DNA of 64,000 nucleotides from positions 1 through 64,000 of the forward strand of contig DJEU01000025.1 in NCBI GenBank assembly GCA_002431395.1. The letters are read 5' to 3'. Both the position numbers and the translations under genes were made by a program. The notes under the pieces are model-generated. The model did not search any database. It was not told the DNA's origin and was given only the letters and a program-made list of their open reading frames with translations. The DNA comes from Lachnoclostridium sp. UBA5890. GTDB lineage: Bacteria > Bacillota > Clostridia > Lachnospirales > Lachnospiraceae. Below are positions 40,506 through 49,456 of this stretch, one piece after another (the first letter of the stretch is position 1; each line of letters starts with the position of its first letter).

Positions 40506-41444
40506 ATGAAAACAGTAATAGAAGTAAAAGATTTAGTAAAACGATATAAAGAATTAGTCGCATTGGACCATTTTCAGTTGTCGATCAAAGAAGGGGAGAT
40601 TTTCGGACTTCTCGGTCCAAACGGTTCCGGAAAAACGACGACGATTCATTGCATTTTGGGTCTGCTTTCTTATGACAAAGGCGAAATCCAGGTGTTTGGG
40701 AAAAAAATGAAAAGCAGCGCCTACGATATCAAACGGGATATCGGGGTGGTAATGCAGAATGTCGCTGTTTTCGATGAACTGACGGTGTATGAAAATATAG
40801 ATTATTTCTGCGGACTTTATATCAATGATAAACAGACGAGAAAGCAATATGTGGAAGAAGCGATTGCTTTTGCGGGATTGGAAGAATATGTGAAATTTTA
40901 TCCTAAAAAACTTTCGGGAGGTCTGCTGCGCCGTTTGAATATCGCCTGTGGGATTGCGCATAAGCCGAAACTTATCTTTTTTGATGAGCCGACAGTCGCG
41001 GTAGATCCACAAAGCCGCAATAAGATTTTAGAGGGAATCCGCAAATTAAATGAAGACGGAGCAACGATTGTTTATACTTCCCATTATATGGAAGAAGTGG
41101 AGAGCCTTTGTGAGCGGATCGTTATTATGGATCACGGAAAAGCGATCGCTTCCGGAACTCCCAATGAATTAAAAGCAATGATTCAGAACAAAGAGACGGT
41201 ACAAGTTGAAATTCCGAAGCTGGAAGAGGAACAGCGAAGTATTTTGGCATCGCTGCCACATGTATACGAAGACTCCTATGAAGATTCGATTCTTAAATTG
41301 TGCTTTGACGGGGGAAATGCAAATCTGATCCATGTATTAAACTGCCTTCAGGAAAATAATGTAAAATATGGAAGAATTTACAGTGAACTGCCGACACTAA
41401 ACGATGTATTTCTGGAAATTACCGGAAAAGAATTACGCGACTAG
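40506..41444 (+). CDS. ABC transporter ATP-binding protein (LnrL-like)
   Basis: 312 aa. Walker A GPNGSGKTT (37-45), Q-loop VMQNVAVFDEL, signature LSGGLLRRLN, Walker B LIFFDEPTV and the switch His in YTSHYMEE. The C-terminal 80 residues form the extra domain typical of drug-export ATPases (VQVEIPKLEEEQRSILASLP). Powers two permeases encoded downstream. The composition of one ATPase and two ABC-2 permeases next to a NarL-type system is that of linearmycin resistance LnrLMN. Start follows AAAGGGAGAGG. Confidence 0.92.
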   Translation: MKTVIEVKDLVKRYKELVALDHFQLSIKEGEIFGLLGPNGSGKTTTIHCILGLLSYDKGEIQVFGKKMKSSAYDIKRDIGVVMQNVAVFDELTVYENIDYFCGLYINDKQTRKQYVEEAIAFAGLEEYVKFYPKKLSGGLLRRLNIACGIAHKPKLIFFDEPTVAVDPQSRNKILEGIRKLNEDGATIVYTSHYMEEVESLCERIVIMDHGKAIASGTPNELKAMIQNKETVQVEIPKLEEEQRSILASLPHVYEDSYEDSILKLCFDGGNANLIHVLNCLQENNVKYGRIYSELPTLNDVFLEITGKELRD

Positions 41445-41455
41445 GAGGTGGGGAC

Positions 41456-42574
41456 ATGTTTTTACGATTATTTACATATCAATGTAAGATTATATTTCGG
41501 GTAAAAGAATTGGTCTTTTGGACCCTGCTGTTTCCTATTGCTCTTTGTACATTTATGTATCTGGCATTCAGCAATATTTTTGAGACGACAGAAAAGGCCG
41601 GAAATATCCCGGTTGCTGTCGTGGCAGAACAGGAAAATGCGGCGGCCTCTGTAATGTTTGAGGAATTATCAAAAGGAGACGAGGCTCTTTTAAAGGTTCA
41701 GAAAATGACTGCCGGAGAAGCCGACAAGGCATTGGAAAATGGCGATGTGAAAGGAATTTATTATACGGATTCATCGCTGCGGTTAAAAGTAAAAGAAACC
41801 GGAATGGAACAGACGATACTCCAGATGATCTCAAAGCAATACGAACAAAATAAGACATTGCTGATGGAGGTAGGAAGCCGGCATCCGGAGAAACTTCAGG
41901 AGGTAATACAGACCATTCAAAATCAGAAGAGCGCAGTCAAAGAGGAGGCAATGGGTGGCTCCAATCCGGATAATGTCGTAAATTATTTTTATGCTATTTT
42001 TGCGATGACCTGTCTTTTCGCATCTTTCTCGGGATGTAATACGATACACAATATACAGCCTTACACTTCTGAACTTGGCAGGCGTAAATCGGTGGCACCG
42101 GTTTCCAAATTTATAGAAATCATCAGTGAATTTGCAGTTTCAGAATTGATTCAGTTTGCTCTGGCATGTCTTGTGCTGGTGTATCTGACCGGAATTTTAA
42201 AAATCAATATCGGCGGGCATTATGGATATGTTCTTTTGCTTTTGTTTGTCGGAACCAGTTTTGGAAATATGATGGGCCTATGTATCGGCTCTACCCGGTT
42301 GTCAATCGAGGTAAAAACAGGTACACTGGTCGGTGTTTCCCTCGGGTTATGCTTTTTTGCTGACTTAATGATCAGCGGAATCCGGGCATTTATGCAGCAG
42401 CACATTCCGTTTTTTAACGCCATCAGTCCGGCAAGTCTGATCGTCGATTCCTTTTATGCGTTAAACATGAATCTAACTTCCAGATATTGGCAAAATATAG
42501 CAAACTTGCTGATCTTGACGGTAGTATTGCTGGGAATCAGTGTCTGGCTTGGAAAAGGGGGAAAGAGAAAATGA
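41456..42574 (+). CDS. ABC-2 type permease
   Basis: 372 aa. One membrane segment at about 22-42 (VFWTLLFPIALCTFMYLAFS), a large extracellular part of about 140 residues (FEELSKGDEALLKVQKMTAG), then five membrane segments from about 175. This is the ABC-2/YhgE-like shape of peptide and drug exporters. It starts 11 nt after the ATPase (AGGAGGTGGGG) and overlaps the second permease by 4 nt (ATGA). Expected to pair with it as a heterodimer. Confidence 0.88.
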   Translation: MFLRLFTYQCKIIFRVKELVFWTLLFPIALCTFMYLAFSNIFETTEKAGNIPVAVVAEQENAAASVMFEELSKGDEALLKVQKMTAGEADKALENGDVKGIYYTDSSLRLKVKETGMEQTILQMISKQYEQNKTLLMEVGSRHPEKLQEVIQTIQNQKSAVKEEAMGGSNPDNVVNYFYAIFAMTCLFASFSGCNTIHNIQPYTSELGRRKSVAPVSKFIEIISEFAVSELIQFALACLVLVYLTGILKINIGGHYGYVLLLLFVGTSFGNMMGLCIGSTRLSIEVKTGTLVGVSLGLCFFADLMISGIRAFMQQHIPFFNAISPASLIVDSFYALNMNLTSRYWQNIANLLILTVVLLGISVWLGKGGKRK

Positions 42575-43710
42575 GAATACTGGTTTGTTTTTTTAAAATT
42601 TTAAAAAAGAAACGTGGATATATTTTTATGTATCTCGCAATTTTCTTTTCCATTGCAATCGCGATGTCTTTGCAGGGAGGAAATTCAGAAAAGAGTTATG
42701 AAAATCAGAAAATATCTTTCTGCGTCTTTGATGAAGACCAATCGGAGATCAGTAAAGGACTTACCGACTATCTGAAACGAGAAAATGAATGGGTAGAAGT
42801 CGAAGACGAAGAGGAGATAATTCAGGAAAAAATGTATAACCGGAATCTGACTTGTGTGATCCGAATTCCGAAAGCGTTTGGCGAAACGATGGGGGAAGGA
42901 AAAGAACAGATTACGGTAAAGACAATTCCGGGCACGATGTACGGAACGATCATGGAACAGAGTATCCAAGGATTTGTGTCCCTTCTGCGGGGATATCTTA
43001 CCGGTGGAATGAATGCCTCGGAGGCCTTACAAAAGACAATGCAGTCGGTGGAAAAGGAACCCGAAGTGGAGATGACATCTCAAAACGGTGGGGTGACACA
43101 CGATGCAGCATATTATTTATTTGCTTATGTTCCTTACCTTTTTCTGGCAATTTTTATCAGTACGCTGACACCGATGCTGATGATTTTCCGAAAAAAGGAA
43201 ATTTCGGAAAGGATGGAATGTTCCGCCTACCCGAAAATGAAAATATACCGGGAACTGTATATTTCATTTATCATCGCCGGTTTGGTGATCACAGCATTGC
43301 ATTTGATCATTGTATTTGCCTTGAAAAGAGAACTTTGGTTTACCGCAAAAGGTGGATTGTATATCGTTAATGAGATCGCCTTTTTGCTTGTTACATTGAG
43401 CCTTGTATTTTTGATCAGCCAGCTGGCGACGAAAATTGAAAGCATTAATATGATCTCCAATGTCGTGTCACTTGCCATGTCCTTTTTGTGTGGTATATTT
43501 GTACCTCTTTCATTTTTGGGAGACGGTGTCAAGACAGCGGCACATTTTCTGCCGGCTTACTGGTACATCCGCGCTGCCGAACAGATTGACGCTGAAATAT
43601 CGAAAAAAGCCTGTGCAGACATAGGGATGTATTGTGGGGTCCAGGTATTGTTTGCGGTTGTGCTGTTGACGACGGCACTTGTTATAAAGGAGAAGAAGAT
43701 AAGGAAATAA
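42571..43710 (+). CDS. ABC-2 type permease
   Basis: 379 aa. Membrane segment at about 18-40 (GYIFMYLAIFFSIAIAMSLQ), extracellular region to about 180, then five further membrane segments ending with VLFAVVLLTTALVIKEKKIR. Related in shape, not closely in sequence, to the previous permease. ATG 42571 is taken instead of a longer frame to 42487 because it overlaps the stop of the first permease as ATGA and has GGGGGAAAGAG upstream. A terminator follows 6 nt after the stop. Confidence 0.88.
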   Translation: MRILVCFFKILKKKRGYIFMYLAIFFSIAIAMSLQGGNSEKSYENQKISFCVFDEDQSEISKGLTDYLKRENEWVEVEDEEEIIQEKMYNRNLTCVIRIPKAFGETMGEGKEQITVKTIPGTMYGTIMEQSIQGFVSLLRGYLTGGMNASEALQKTMQSVEKEPEVEMTSQNGGVTHDAAYYLFAYVPYLFLAIFISTLTPMLMIFRKKEISERMECSAYPKMKIYRELYISFIIAGLVITALHLIIVFALKRELWFTAKGGLYIVNEIAFLLVTLSLVFLISQLATKIESINMISNVVSLAMSFLCGIFVPLSFLGDGVKTAAHFLPAYWYIRAAEQIDAEISKKACADIGMYCGVQVLFAVVLLTTALVIKEKKIRK

Positions 43711-43715
43711 AAATA

Positions 43716-43737
43716 GCCCCCACCAAACGGTGGGGGC
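43716..43737. terminator. bidirectional terminator hairpin
   Basis: GCCCCCACC and GGTGGGGGC form a perfect stem around AAAC, between convergent genes. The minus-strand side is followed by CTATTTTTA. Confidence 0.85.
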
Positions 43738-43751
43738 ACTATTATGTAATT

Positions 43752-44306
43752 CTAATTATCTTTTAATTCCAAGTAGTAGTTTGCCATCGTAGCCTGTACG
43801 TAAGGAACCACATAAATGAGTGCCAGTCCGCAGGTGATAGCTCCAAGCAGGAACCATGGAATAAACGAAAGATACAGAACAAATAAATCTCCGATGTGAC
43901 CGGAAGTGATTCGTTTACTTTCGTCTAATGCTTCATTTGCTGACAGTTCAGGATTGTCTGCTAAAACAAAGTATGCCATGGAATAGCTGATTCCTTTGAT
44001 GATTCCCGGAATGACAAAAAGCAAAGACCACAAAAAGGTAAATACTGCAATCATAATGTTGAGCAAAATAGCAGGTCCCATATAACTAAAACCACTGAAT
44101 AATGTGTTTACTTCAGGGCTTTCGTTACGTGTCAAACCAAGGAAAATCATGGTCAAACCAAGTGTTAAAGGTGGTGCTACAATGAGGCTGGCAAGACCGG
44201 GAACAATGTTTGATAATACACTTGTAATTAATAAACACACAAAGAGTATACCGATATTCCCCTGAATTTGCTGCTTCGCGATTGCTTTTAATTGTACTCT
44301 GTCCAT
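43752..44306 (-). CDS. DUF975-family integral membrane protein
   Basis: 184 aa. Starts RVQLKAIAKQQIQGNIGILF, the DUF975 opening, followed by five or six hydrophobic segments (VCLLITSVLSNIVPGLASLI; AILLNIMIAVFTFLWSLLFV) and the family motif NPELSANEALDESKRITSGH. Function unknown. The start at 44306 (minus) follows GAGAGGAG; a longer frame to 44414 would enter the leader and is rejected. Own promoter far upstream. Confidence 0.85.
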   Translation of the reverse strand: MDRVQLKAIAKQQIQGNIGILFVCLLITSVLSNIVPGLASLIVAPPLTLGLTMIFLGLTRNESPEVNTLFSGFSYMGPAILLNIMIAVFTFLWSLLFVIPGIIKGISYSMAYFVLADNPELSANEALDESKRITSGHIGDLFVLYLSFIPWFLLGAITCGLALIYVVPYVQATMANYYLELKDN

Positions 44307-44470
44307 ATTTTGAACTCCTCTCAATTTTTTTCTACGATGCGTTTTTAGAATACGGTCTGTATCGCACCGCAGATACAGACTAATCGTGTGAATGCTACAA
44401 TATAGCATATGCAAAGAATGCTTAACGAATTCTTTATAAAAAATTTACCATACCGTAATACGAAAGTCAA
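44307..44470 (-). promoter_or_regulatory. leader and promoter of the DUF975 gene
   Basis: On the minus strand TTGACT (complement of 44465-44470), 17-nt spacer, TAAATT (complement of 44442-44447). The leader of about 130 nt holds a perfect inverted repeat GTCTGTATC/GATACAGAC (44355-44363, 44372-44380). Its role is unknown. Confidence 0.5.
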
Positions 44471-44552
44471 GGAATATTGTCGATTTTGCTGGAAAAAAAG
44501 GGAAAAGAACGTGCAAATGCCTTATTTTCCTAATTCTACAACTTTAGTATAA

Positions 44553-44634
44553 CTACCATATATTGTATTCGTGGCAAAAAATGAGAAAAAAATCACAAGA
44601 TATAGTAGACAGAAAAAAGCGATAGTGATATAAT
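44553..44634 (+). promoter_or_regulatory. nrdD promoter with two candidate NrdR boxes
   Basis: CTACCATATATTGTAT (44553-44568) and TCACAAGATATAGTAG (44593-44608) each match about 12 and 11-12 of 16 positions of the NrdR box (ACAC-W-ATATAT-W-GTGT type), with starts 40 nt apart. TAGACA (44606-44611), 17-nt spacer and TATAAT (44629-44634) form the promoter; the second box overlaps the -35. A short hairpin (AGCCG/CGGCT, 44644-44659) lies at the RNA 5' end. Confidence 0.6.
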
Positions 44635-44701
44635 ATTTTTCATAGCCGGCTTTTCGGCTTTTATGAACGACGAGAAGGAAAGAGAAGGAAGGAGAATTGT
44701 T

Positions 44702-46828
44702 GTGAAGGTAGTAAAGCGTGACGGAAGAGTTGTGGATTATGACCGTAATAAAATTTTGATTGCAGTACGGAAGGCAAATGCGGAAGTAGATCCATTTGAA
44801 AGAGTATCAGAGGATGATATCGATGGGATCATCGCCAGTATTGAGGGAGCAAACCGGGAAACCATTCAGGTAGAAGACATTCAGGATATGATCGAACAGA
44901 AGCTGATGGCGGCGGGAAAATTTATTTTGGCAAAGACGTATATTATTTACCGTTATACCCGTGAATTGGTTCGTAAGGCGAATACAACAGACGATTCGAT
45001 CATGAGTCTGATTTCCAATAGCAATAAAGATGTTATGGAAGAAAATTCCAATAAAAATGCCTATATTGCCTCGACACAGCGAGATTTGATCGCGGGCGAA
45101 GTATCGAAAGACCTGACAAAACGTGTGCTGTTGCCGGAAAAAATCGTAAAGGCACACGAAGAAGGTGTGATTCATTTTCATGATATGGACTATTTCATCC
45201 AGCCGATTTTTAACTGCTGCCTGATCAATATTGGGGACATGCTGGAAAACGGAACCGTTATGAACGGTAAACTGATTGAAAGCCCGAAGAGCTTTCAGGT
45301 GGCATGTACCGTTGTTACCCAGATCATTTCAGCGGTTGCCAGCAGCCAGTACGGTGGTCAGTCGGTGGATATCCGTCATTTGGGAAAATATCTGCGAAAG
45401 AGTGCCAATAAATATCGTGACCGTTATCTTGCTACCTTTGGAGAAAGTGTGGATCCGGCGATCCTTGACCGCATGGTAGAGGAGAGAGTAAAAGATGAAC
45501 TTCGTTCCGGTGTACAGACCATTCAGTACCAGATCAATACATTGATGACGACCAATGGTCAGTCTCCGTTTGTTACGCTGTTTTTGAATCTGGACAAAGA
45601 CGATGAGTACATAGAAGAAAATGCACAGATTATTGAAGAAATCCTTCGTCAGCGTTTGGAGGGAATTAAAAATGAAAAGGGTGTGTATGTGACACCGGCA
45701 TTTCCGAAACTGATCTATGTTTTGGACGAGCATAACTGTCTCAAAGGCGGAAAATACGATTATATTACGAAATTAGCGGTACAATGTTCTGCAAAACGTT
45801 TGTATCCGGATTACATATCCGCAAAAAAAATGCGTGAAAATTACGAAGGAAATGTATTTAGCTGCATGGGATGCCGCAGTTTCCTGTCTCCATGGAAAGA
45901 TGAAAATGGAAATTACAAATGGGAAGGAAGATTTAACCAGGGTGTTGTCAGCCTGAATCTTCCACAGATCGGTATTCTGGCAAAAGGAAATATGGAATAT
46001 TTTTGGCAGTTATTGGAAGAACGCCTATCACTCTGCTTTGAAGCTTTGATGTGCCGTCATCATGCATTGGAAGGCGTAACTTCGGATGTCAGCCCGATTC
46101 ATTGGCAGTATGGTGCGATTGCACGTCTGAAAAAGGGGGAGAAGATCGACAAGCTGCTTCATGATGGTTATTCTACGATTTCCTTGGGATACATCGGCTT
46201 GTACGAAGTGACAAAATTGATGGTAGGCGAAAGCCATACGACACCAAAAGGCAGTGAGTTTGCCAAGAAGGTAATGAACCGTCTGCGCCGCGCGACCGAT
46301 ACCTGGAAGGAAGAAACCGGACTTGGTTTTGGTCTGTACGGAACACCGGCAGAGTCATTGTGTTATCGTTTTGCCGAGATTGACAAAGAACGTTTTGGTT
46401 CGATCGAAGATGTGACGGATAAAGGATATTACACCAATTCCTATCATGTAGATGTACGTGAAAAGATCGATGCTTTCCATAAATTTGAATTTGAAAGCCA
46501 GTTCCAGACGATTTCCTCCGGTGGTGCGATTTCTTATGTGGAAATTCCAAATATGCAGCACAACCTGCCAGCCTTGGAAGAAATTGTAAAATTCATTTAT
46601 GATAACATTCAGTATGCGGAATTTAATACAAAGTCGGATTATTGTCATGTGTGCGGTTTTGACGGCGAGATCAAGATTAACAAGGATCTTGAATGGGAAT
46701 GTCCGAATTGCGGAAATAAAGACCATAATAAGATGAATGTTACGAGAAGAACGTGTGGATATCTGGGAGAGAATTTCTGGAATGTCGGAAAGACAAAAGA
46801 GATCAATGCCCGTGTACTCCATATCTAA
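44702..46828 (+). CDS. nrdD: anaerobic ribonucleoside-triphosphate reductase
   Basis: 708 aa from GTG 44702. Makes dNTPs from NTPs without oxygen, with a glycyl radical. Seen: N-terminal ATP-cone (VKRDGRVVDYDRNKILIAVR), catalytic Cys region, zinc cysteines CHVCGF and CPNCG, and the glycyl radical site RTCGYLGENFWN (Gly about 686). I prefer GTG 44702 because AAGGAG lies 8 nt upstream and the product then begins directly at the ATP cone; an ATG at 44663 would add 13 charged residues. nrdG follows after 19 nt. Confidence 0.96.
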   Translation: MKVVKRDGRVVDYDRNKILIAVRKANAEVDPFERVSEDDIDGIIASIEGANRETIQVEDIQDMIEQKLMAAGKFILAKTYIIYRYTRELVRKANTTDDSIMSLISNSNKDVMEENSNKNAYIASTQRDLIAGEVSKDLTKRVLLPEKIVKAHEEGVIHFHDMDYFIQPIFNCCLINIGDMLENGTVMNGKLIESPKSFQVACTVVTQIISAVASSQYGGQSVDIRHLGKYLRKSANKYRDRYLATFGESVDPAILDRMVEERVKDELRSGVQTIQYQINTLMTTNGQSPFVTLFLNLDKDDEYIEENAQIIEEILRQRLEGIKNEKGVYVTPAFPKLIYVLDEHNCLKGGKYDYITKLAVQCSAKRLYPDYISAKKMRENYEGNVFSCMGCRSFLSPWKDENGNYKWEGRFNQGVVSLNLPQIGILAKGNMEYFWQLLEERLSLCFEALMCRHHALEGVTSDVSPIHWQYGAIARLKKGEKIDKLLHDGYSTISLGYIGLYEVTKLMVGESHTTPKGSEFAKKVMNRLRRATDTWKEETGLGFGLYGTPAESLCYRFAEIDKERFGSIEDVTDKGYYTNSYHVDVREKIDAFHKFEFESQFQTISSGGAISYVEIPNMQHNLPALEEIVKFIYDNIQYAEFNTKSDYCHVCGFDGEIKINKDLEWECPNCGNKDHNKMNVTRRTCGYLGENFWNVGKTKEINARVLHI

Positions 46829-46847
46829 GTGGTGAGGAATAAAAATT

Positions 46848-47372
46848 ATGAATTATGCAGATATTAAGCAATATGATGTGGCAAATGGCTTGGGAATCCG
46901 AGTTTCCCTGTTTGTCAGCGGCTGTACACATCATTGTAAAAACTGCTTTAATAAAGAAACTTGGGATTTCCATTTTGGAAATCCCTTTACCGAAGCAGAG
47001 ATTGAAAAAATCCTGGAATATTTGAAGCCATCGTATGTATCGGGACTGTCATTGCTGGGGGGAGAACCCTTTGAACCGGAAAATCAGCCCGGGCTGCTTC
47101 CGCTGGTAAAAAAAGTAAAAGAGACCTATCCGGAGAAAAATATCTGGTGTTATACCGGCTATCTGTTTGATGAGGATATTTGTGGGAAAATGATGGATGA
47201 GGTGCCGGAAACGAAGGAACTCTTGGCTTACATCGATGTTTTGATCGATGGACCATTTATCGAAGAACGCAAAAATTTGAAAATACGATTCCGAGGTTCC
47301 GATAACCAGCGGATCATTGATGTTAAAAAGACGATGGAAGCCGGAGAAATCGTTCTCTGGGAAGAAGAATAA
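46848..47372 (+). CDS. nrdG: anaerobic ribonucleotide reductase activating protein
   Basis: 174 aa radical-SAM protein that installs the glycyl radical on NrdD. The cluster motif is GCTHHCKNCF (Cys26, Cys30, Cys33), followed by LSLLGGEPFEPEN and ENIWCYTGYLFDE. Start follows GTGAGG. Sits directly after nrdD in the usual order. Confidence 0.96.
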   Translation: MNYADIKQYDVANGLGIRVSLFVSGCTHHCKNCFNKETWDFHFGNPFTEAEIEKILEYLKPSYVSGLSLLGGEPFEPENQPGLLPLVKKVKETYPEKNIWCYTGYLFDEDICGKMMDEVPETKELLAYIDVLIDGPFIEERKNLKIRFRGSDNQRIIDVKKTMEAGEIVLWEEE

Positions 47373-47392
47373 GAAAAAGCGAGGAAAAAAAC

Positions 47393-47836
47393 GTGCAGAA
47401 AACGAAAATTGATTTTAAAAAATTACATAAAAATGCGCATATTCCAACTTATGGGACAGAATATGCCGCAGGAGCAGACCTTTATGCGTGCCTGGAACAG
47501 CCGGTTTGTGTAGCTGCCGGAACGACAGAATTTATTCCGACCGGAATCGCAATGTCAATTCCGGAAGGTCTTGTGGGACTTATCTATGCAAGAAGCGGCA
47601 TGGCATGTAAAAAAGGACTGGCCCCGGCCAATAAAGTAGGTGTTATTGATTCCGATTATCGTGGAGAAATTATGGTAGCATTACATAATCATTCTACTCA
47701 GGATATCGTCATTGAAAATGAAGAACGGGTAGCGCAAATGGTCATTGCTCCGTATCTTTATGCCGTTTATGAAGAAGTAAACGAACTGGATGAAACGGTA
47801 CGTGGGGAAGGTGGTTTTGGATCTACCGGAAAATAG
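47393..47836 (+). CDS. dut: dUTP diphosphatase
   Basis: 147 aa trimeric-type dUTPase: dUTP to dUMP and pyrophosphate. Motifs: AAGADLYAC (1), ARSGMACKKGLA (2), VGVIDSDYRGEIMV (3), ERVAQMVI (4) and the C-terminal RGEGGFGSTGK (5), which closes over the active site. The start is GTG 47393 after GCGAGGAAAAAAAC; the chain begins QKTKIDFKKL. It lies 20 nt after nrdG, so it is probably in the same mRNA. Confidence 0.95.
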   Translation: MQKTKIDFKKLHKNAHIPTYGTEYAAGADLYACLEQPVCVAAGTTEFIPTGIAMSIPEGLVGLIYARSGMACKKGLAPANKVGVIDSDYRGEIMVALHNHSTQDIVIENEERVAQMVIAPYLYAVYEEVNELDETVRGEGGFGSTGK

Positions 47837-47848
47837 GAGGTGTTGCGT

Positions 47849-49306
47849 ATGCTGGAACAAGTGGATGTAGACAAAAAGATGTCAAAAGACGTATATGAGA
47901 AAAAGATGGAGTCTCTGTCAACCAGACTCGGGGAACTGCAGCGAAAATGTAAGGAGCAGAAGATCCCGGTTATAGTAACGTTTGACGGAGTGGACGCCGC
48001 AGGAAAAGGTACGATGATCAATCGTGTGATTCAATTTTTGGATCCCCGCGGTTACCGGGTGTTTACAACGGGAAAAGCCGGAGAGGAAGAGAAGATGCGA
48101 CCGTATTTTTGGCGATTTTTTACCAAAACTCCGGAAAAAGGAAGAATGCATATTTTCGATCAAAGCTGGTACCGTGGTGTGTATGAAGGCGACATTGGGG
48201 AAAAGGATGCCACGGAGTTTGAAAAGATGCTGATACAGGATGGTACATTGATTGTAAAATTCTTCCTGCTGATCTCGGCGAAAGAGCAGAAAAAACGTCT
48301 GGAAAAGATGGAAAAAGATGAAGATACCAGATGGCGTGTGTGTAAACAGGAAAAAGAAAACAATAAAAATTATGCAGAGTGTCTGAAAAAACAGGATTCT
48401 ATTTTGGTGCATACCGATACGGCAGAGTCTCCGTGGGTGATCGTGGAGAGCACCGATAAACTGTATGCTTCGTGTAAAATTGTAGCTACGCTGGTATCTC
48501 GCATGGAAGAAGCACTGGAAGCCAGTCAGGCACCTCAAAAGGAAACTGCAAAATCGTCAGAGCCGGAAGAATGTTTCCGCAATGGTGTGCTTCATGGCAT
48601 TGATCTGTCAAAGTCAATGACAAAAGAAGAGTATCAGTCGGAAAAGAAAAAGCTGCAGAAAAAACTGCGCTCTCTTCACAATCAGATGTATCTGAAACGT
48701 CTGCCGGTGGTTCTTGCGTTTGAAGGCTGGGATGCCGGAGGAAAAGGAGGCGCGATCAAACGTCTTACGCAGGCCATGGATCCGCGTGGCTATGAAGTGG
48801 TTCCGACAGCGTCCCCAAATGATGTTGAAAAAGCACATCATTATCTGTGGAGATTCTGGGAAAAATTTCCAAAAGCAGGGCATATGGCGATCTTTGACCG
48901 CACCTGGTATGGAAGAGTGCTTGTGGAGCGTGTCGAAGGGTTTGCGACGGAGAGTGAGTGGAAACGGGCTTACCGCGAGATCAATGACATGGAAGAACAG
49001 ATTACCAATGCAGGAGGAATTTTACTGAAATTCTGGATGCATATTGATAAAGATGAGCAGGAACGACGTTTTCATGAGAGAGAACAGACGCCGGAAAAAC
49101 AGTGGAAGATCACAGACGAGGACTGGAGAAACCGTGCAAGATGGGACGACTATGAAAAAGCCGTTGATGAGATGATCCTGCGGACCTCGACGGAGTCTGC
49201 CCCGTGGATCGTGGTAGAAGGAAACAGTAAGTATTATGCCCGGATCAAGGTGTTGAAAACGGTAGTCGATGCGATTGAACAAAAATTAAAAGAAATGCAG
49301 GAATAA
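47849..49306 (+). CDS. two-domain polyphosphate kinase 2 (polyphosphate:AMP phosphotransferase type)
   Basis: 485 aa with two PPK2 domains. Domain 1 (about 10-230): Walker A GVDAAGKGT (47-55), Walker B HIFDQSWYRGV. Domain 2 (about 255-480): GWDAGGKGG (293-301), AIFDRTWYGRVLVERV. Two-domain PPK2 enzymes make ADP from AMP and polyphosphate; usually the C-terminal domain is the active one. Here domain 1 has DQSWY instead of the DR-W-Y sequence of domain 2, consistent with a structural role, which is inference. ATG 47849 follows AGGAGGTG; it comes 12 nt after dut and may belong to that transcript. Confidence 0.9.
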   Translation: MLEQVDVDKKMSKDVYEKKMESLSTRLGELQRKCKEQKIPVIVTFDGVDAAGKGTMINRVIQFLDPRGYRVFTTGKAGEEEKMRPYFWRFFTKTPEKGRMHIFDQSWYRGVYEGDIGEKDATEFEKMLIQDGTLIVKFFLLISAKEQKKRLEKMEKDEDTRWRVCKQEKENNKNYAECLKKQDSILVHTDTAESPWVIVESTDKLYASCKIVATLVSRMEEALEASQAPQKETAKSSEPEECFRNGVLHGIDLSKSMTKEEYQSEKKKLQKKLRSLHNQMYLKRLPVVLAFEGWDAGGKGGAIKRLTQAMDPRGYEVVPTASPNDVEKAHHYLWRFWEKFPKAGHMAIFDRTWYGRVLVERVEGFATESEWKRAYREINDMEEQITNAGGILLKFWMHIDKDEQERRFHEREQTPEKQWKITDEDWRNRARWDDYEKAVDEMILRTSTESAPWIVVEGNSKYYARIKVLKTVVDAIEQKLKEMQE

Positions 49307-49310
49307 AAGA

Positions 49311-49355
49311 AAGGAACTCTTTGCCAACGTGTGACAGAGAGTTCCTTTTTGTTTT
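49311..49355 (+). terminator. terminator after the PPK2 gene
   Basis: AAGGAACTCT (49311-49320) and AGAGTTCCTT (49338-49347) pair, followed by a T-run. Confidence 0.85.
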
Positions 49356-49399
49356 CAAGTAACTGTGATAAAAAAGTCAAGAAGCACGAAAGAAAGCGA

Positions 49400-49428
49400 T
49401 TGTAAGAGTGTAAAAAATATGATAAAAT
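49400..49428 (+). promoter_or_regulatory. aroB promoter
   Basis: TTGTAA, 17-nt spacer, TAAAAT, 28 nt before the aroB start. Confidence 0.5.
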
Positions 49429-49456
49429 GAAAATACTATGAGCAGGAGGACGACAG

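Noticed and set aside
44306..44414. N-terminal extension of the DUF975 protein
   Set aside because: The extension lies in a leader with an inverted repeat, and GAGAGGAG precedes the internal ATG.
44663..44701. NrdD start at ATG 44663
   Set aside because: No ribosome binding site; GTG 44702 has AAGGAG at the right distance and starts at the ATP cone.
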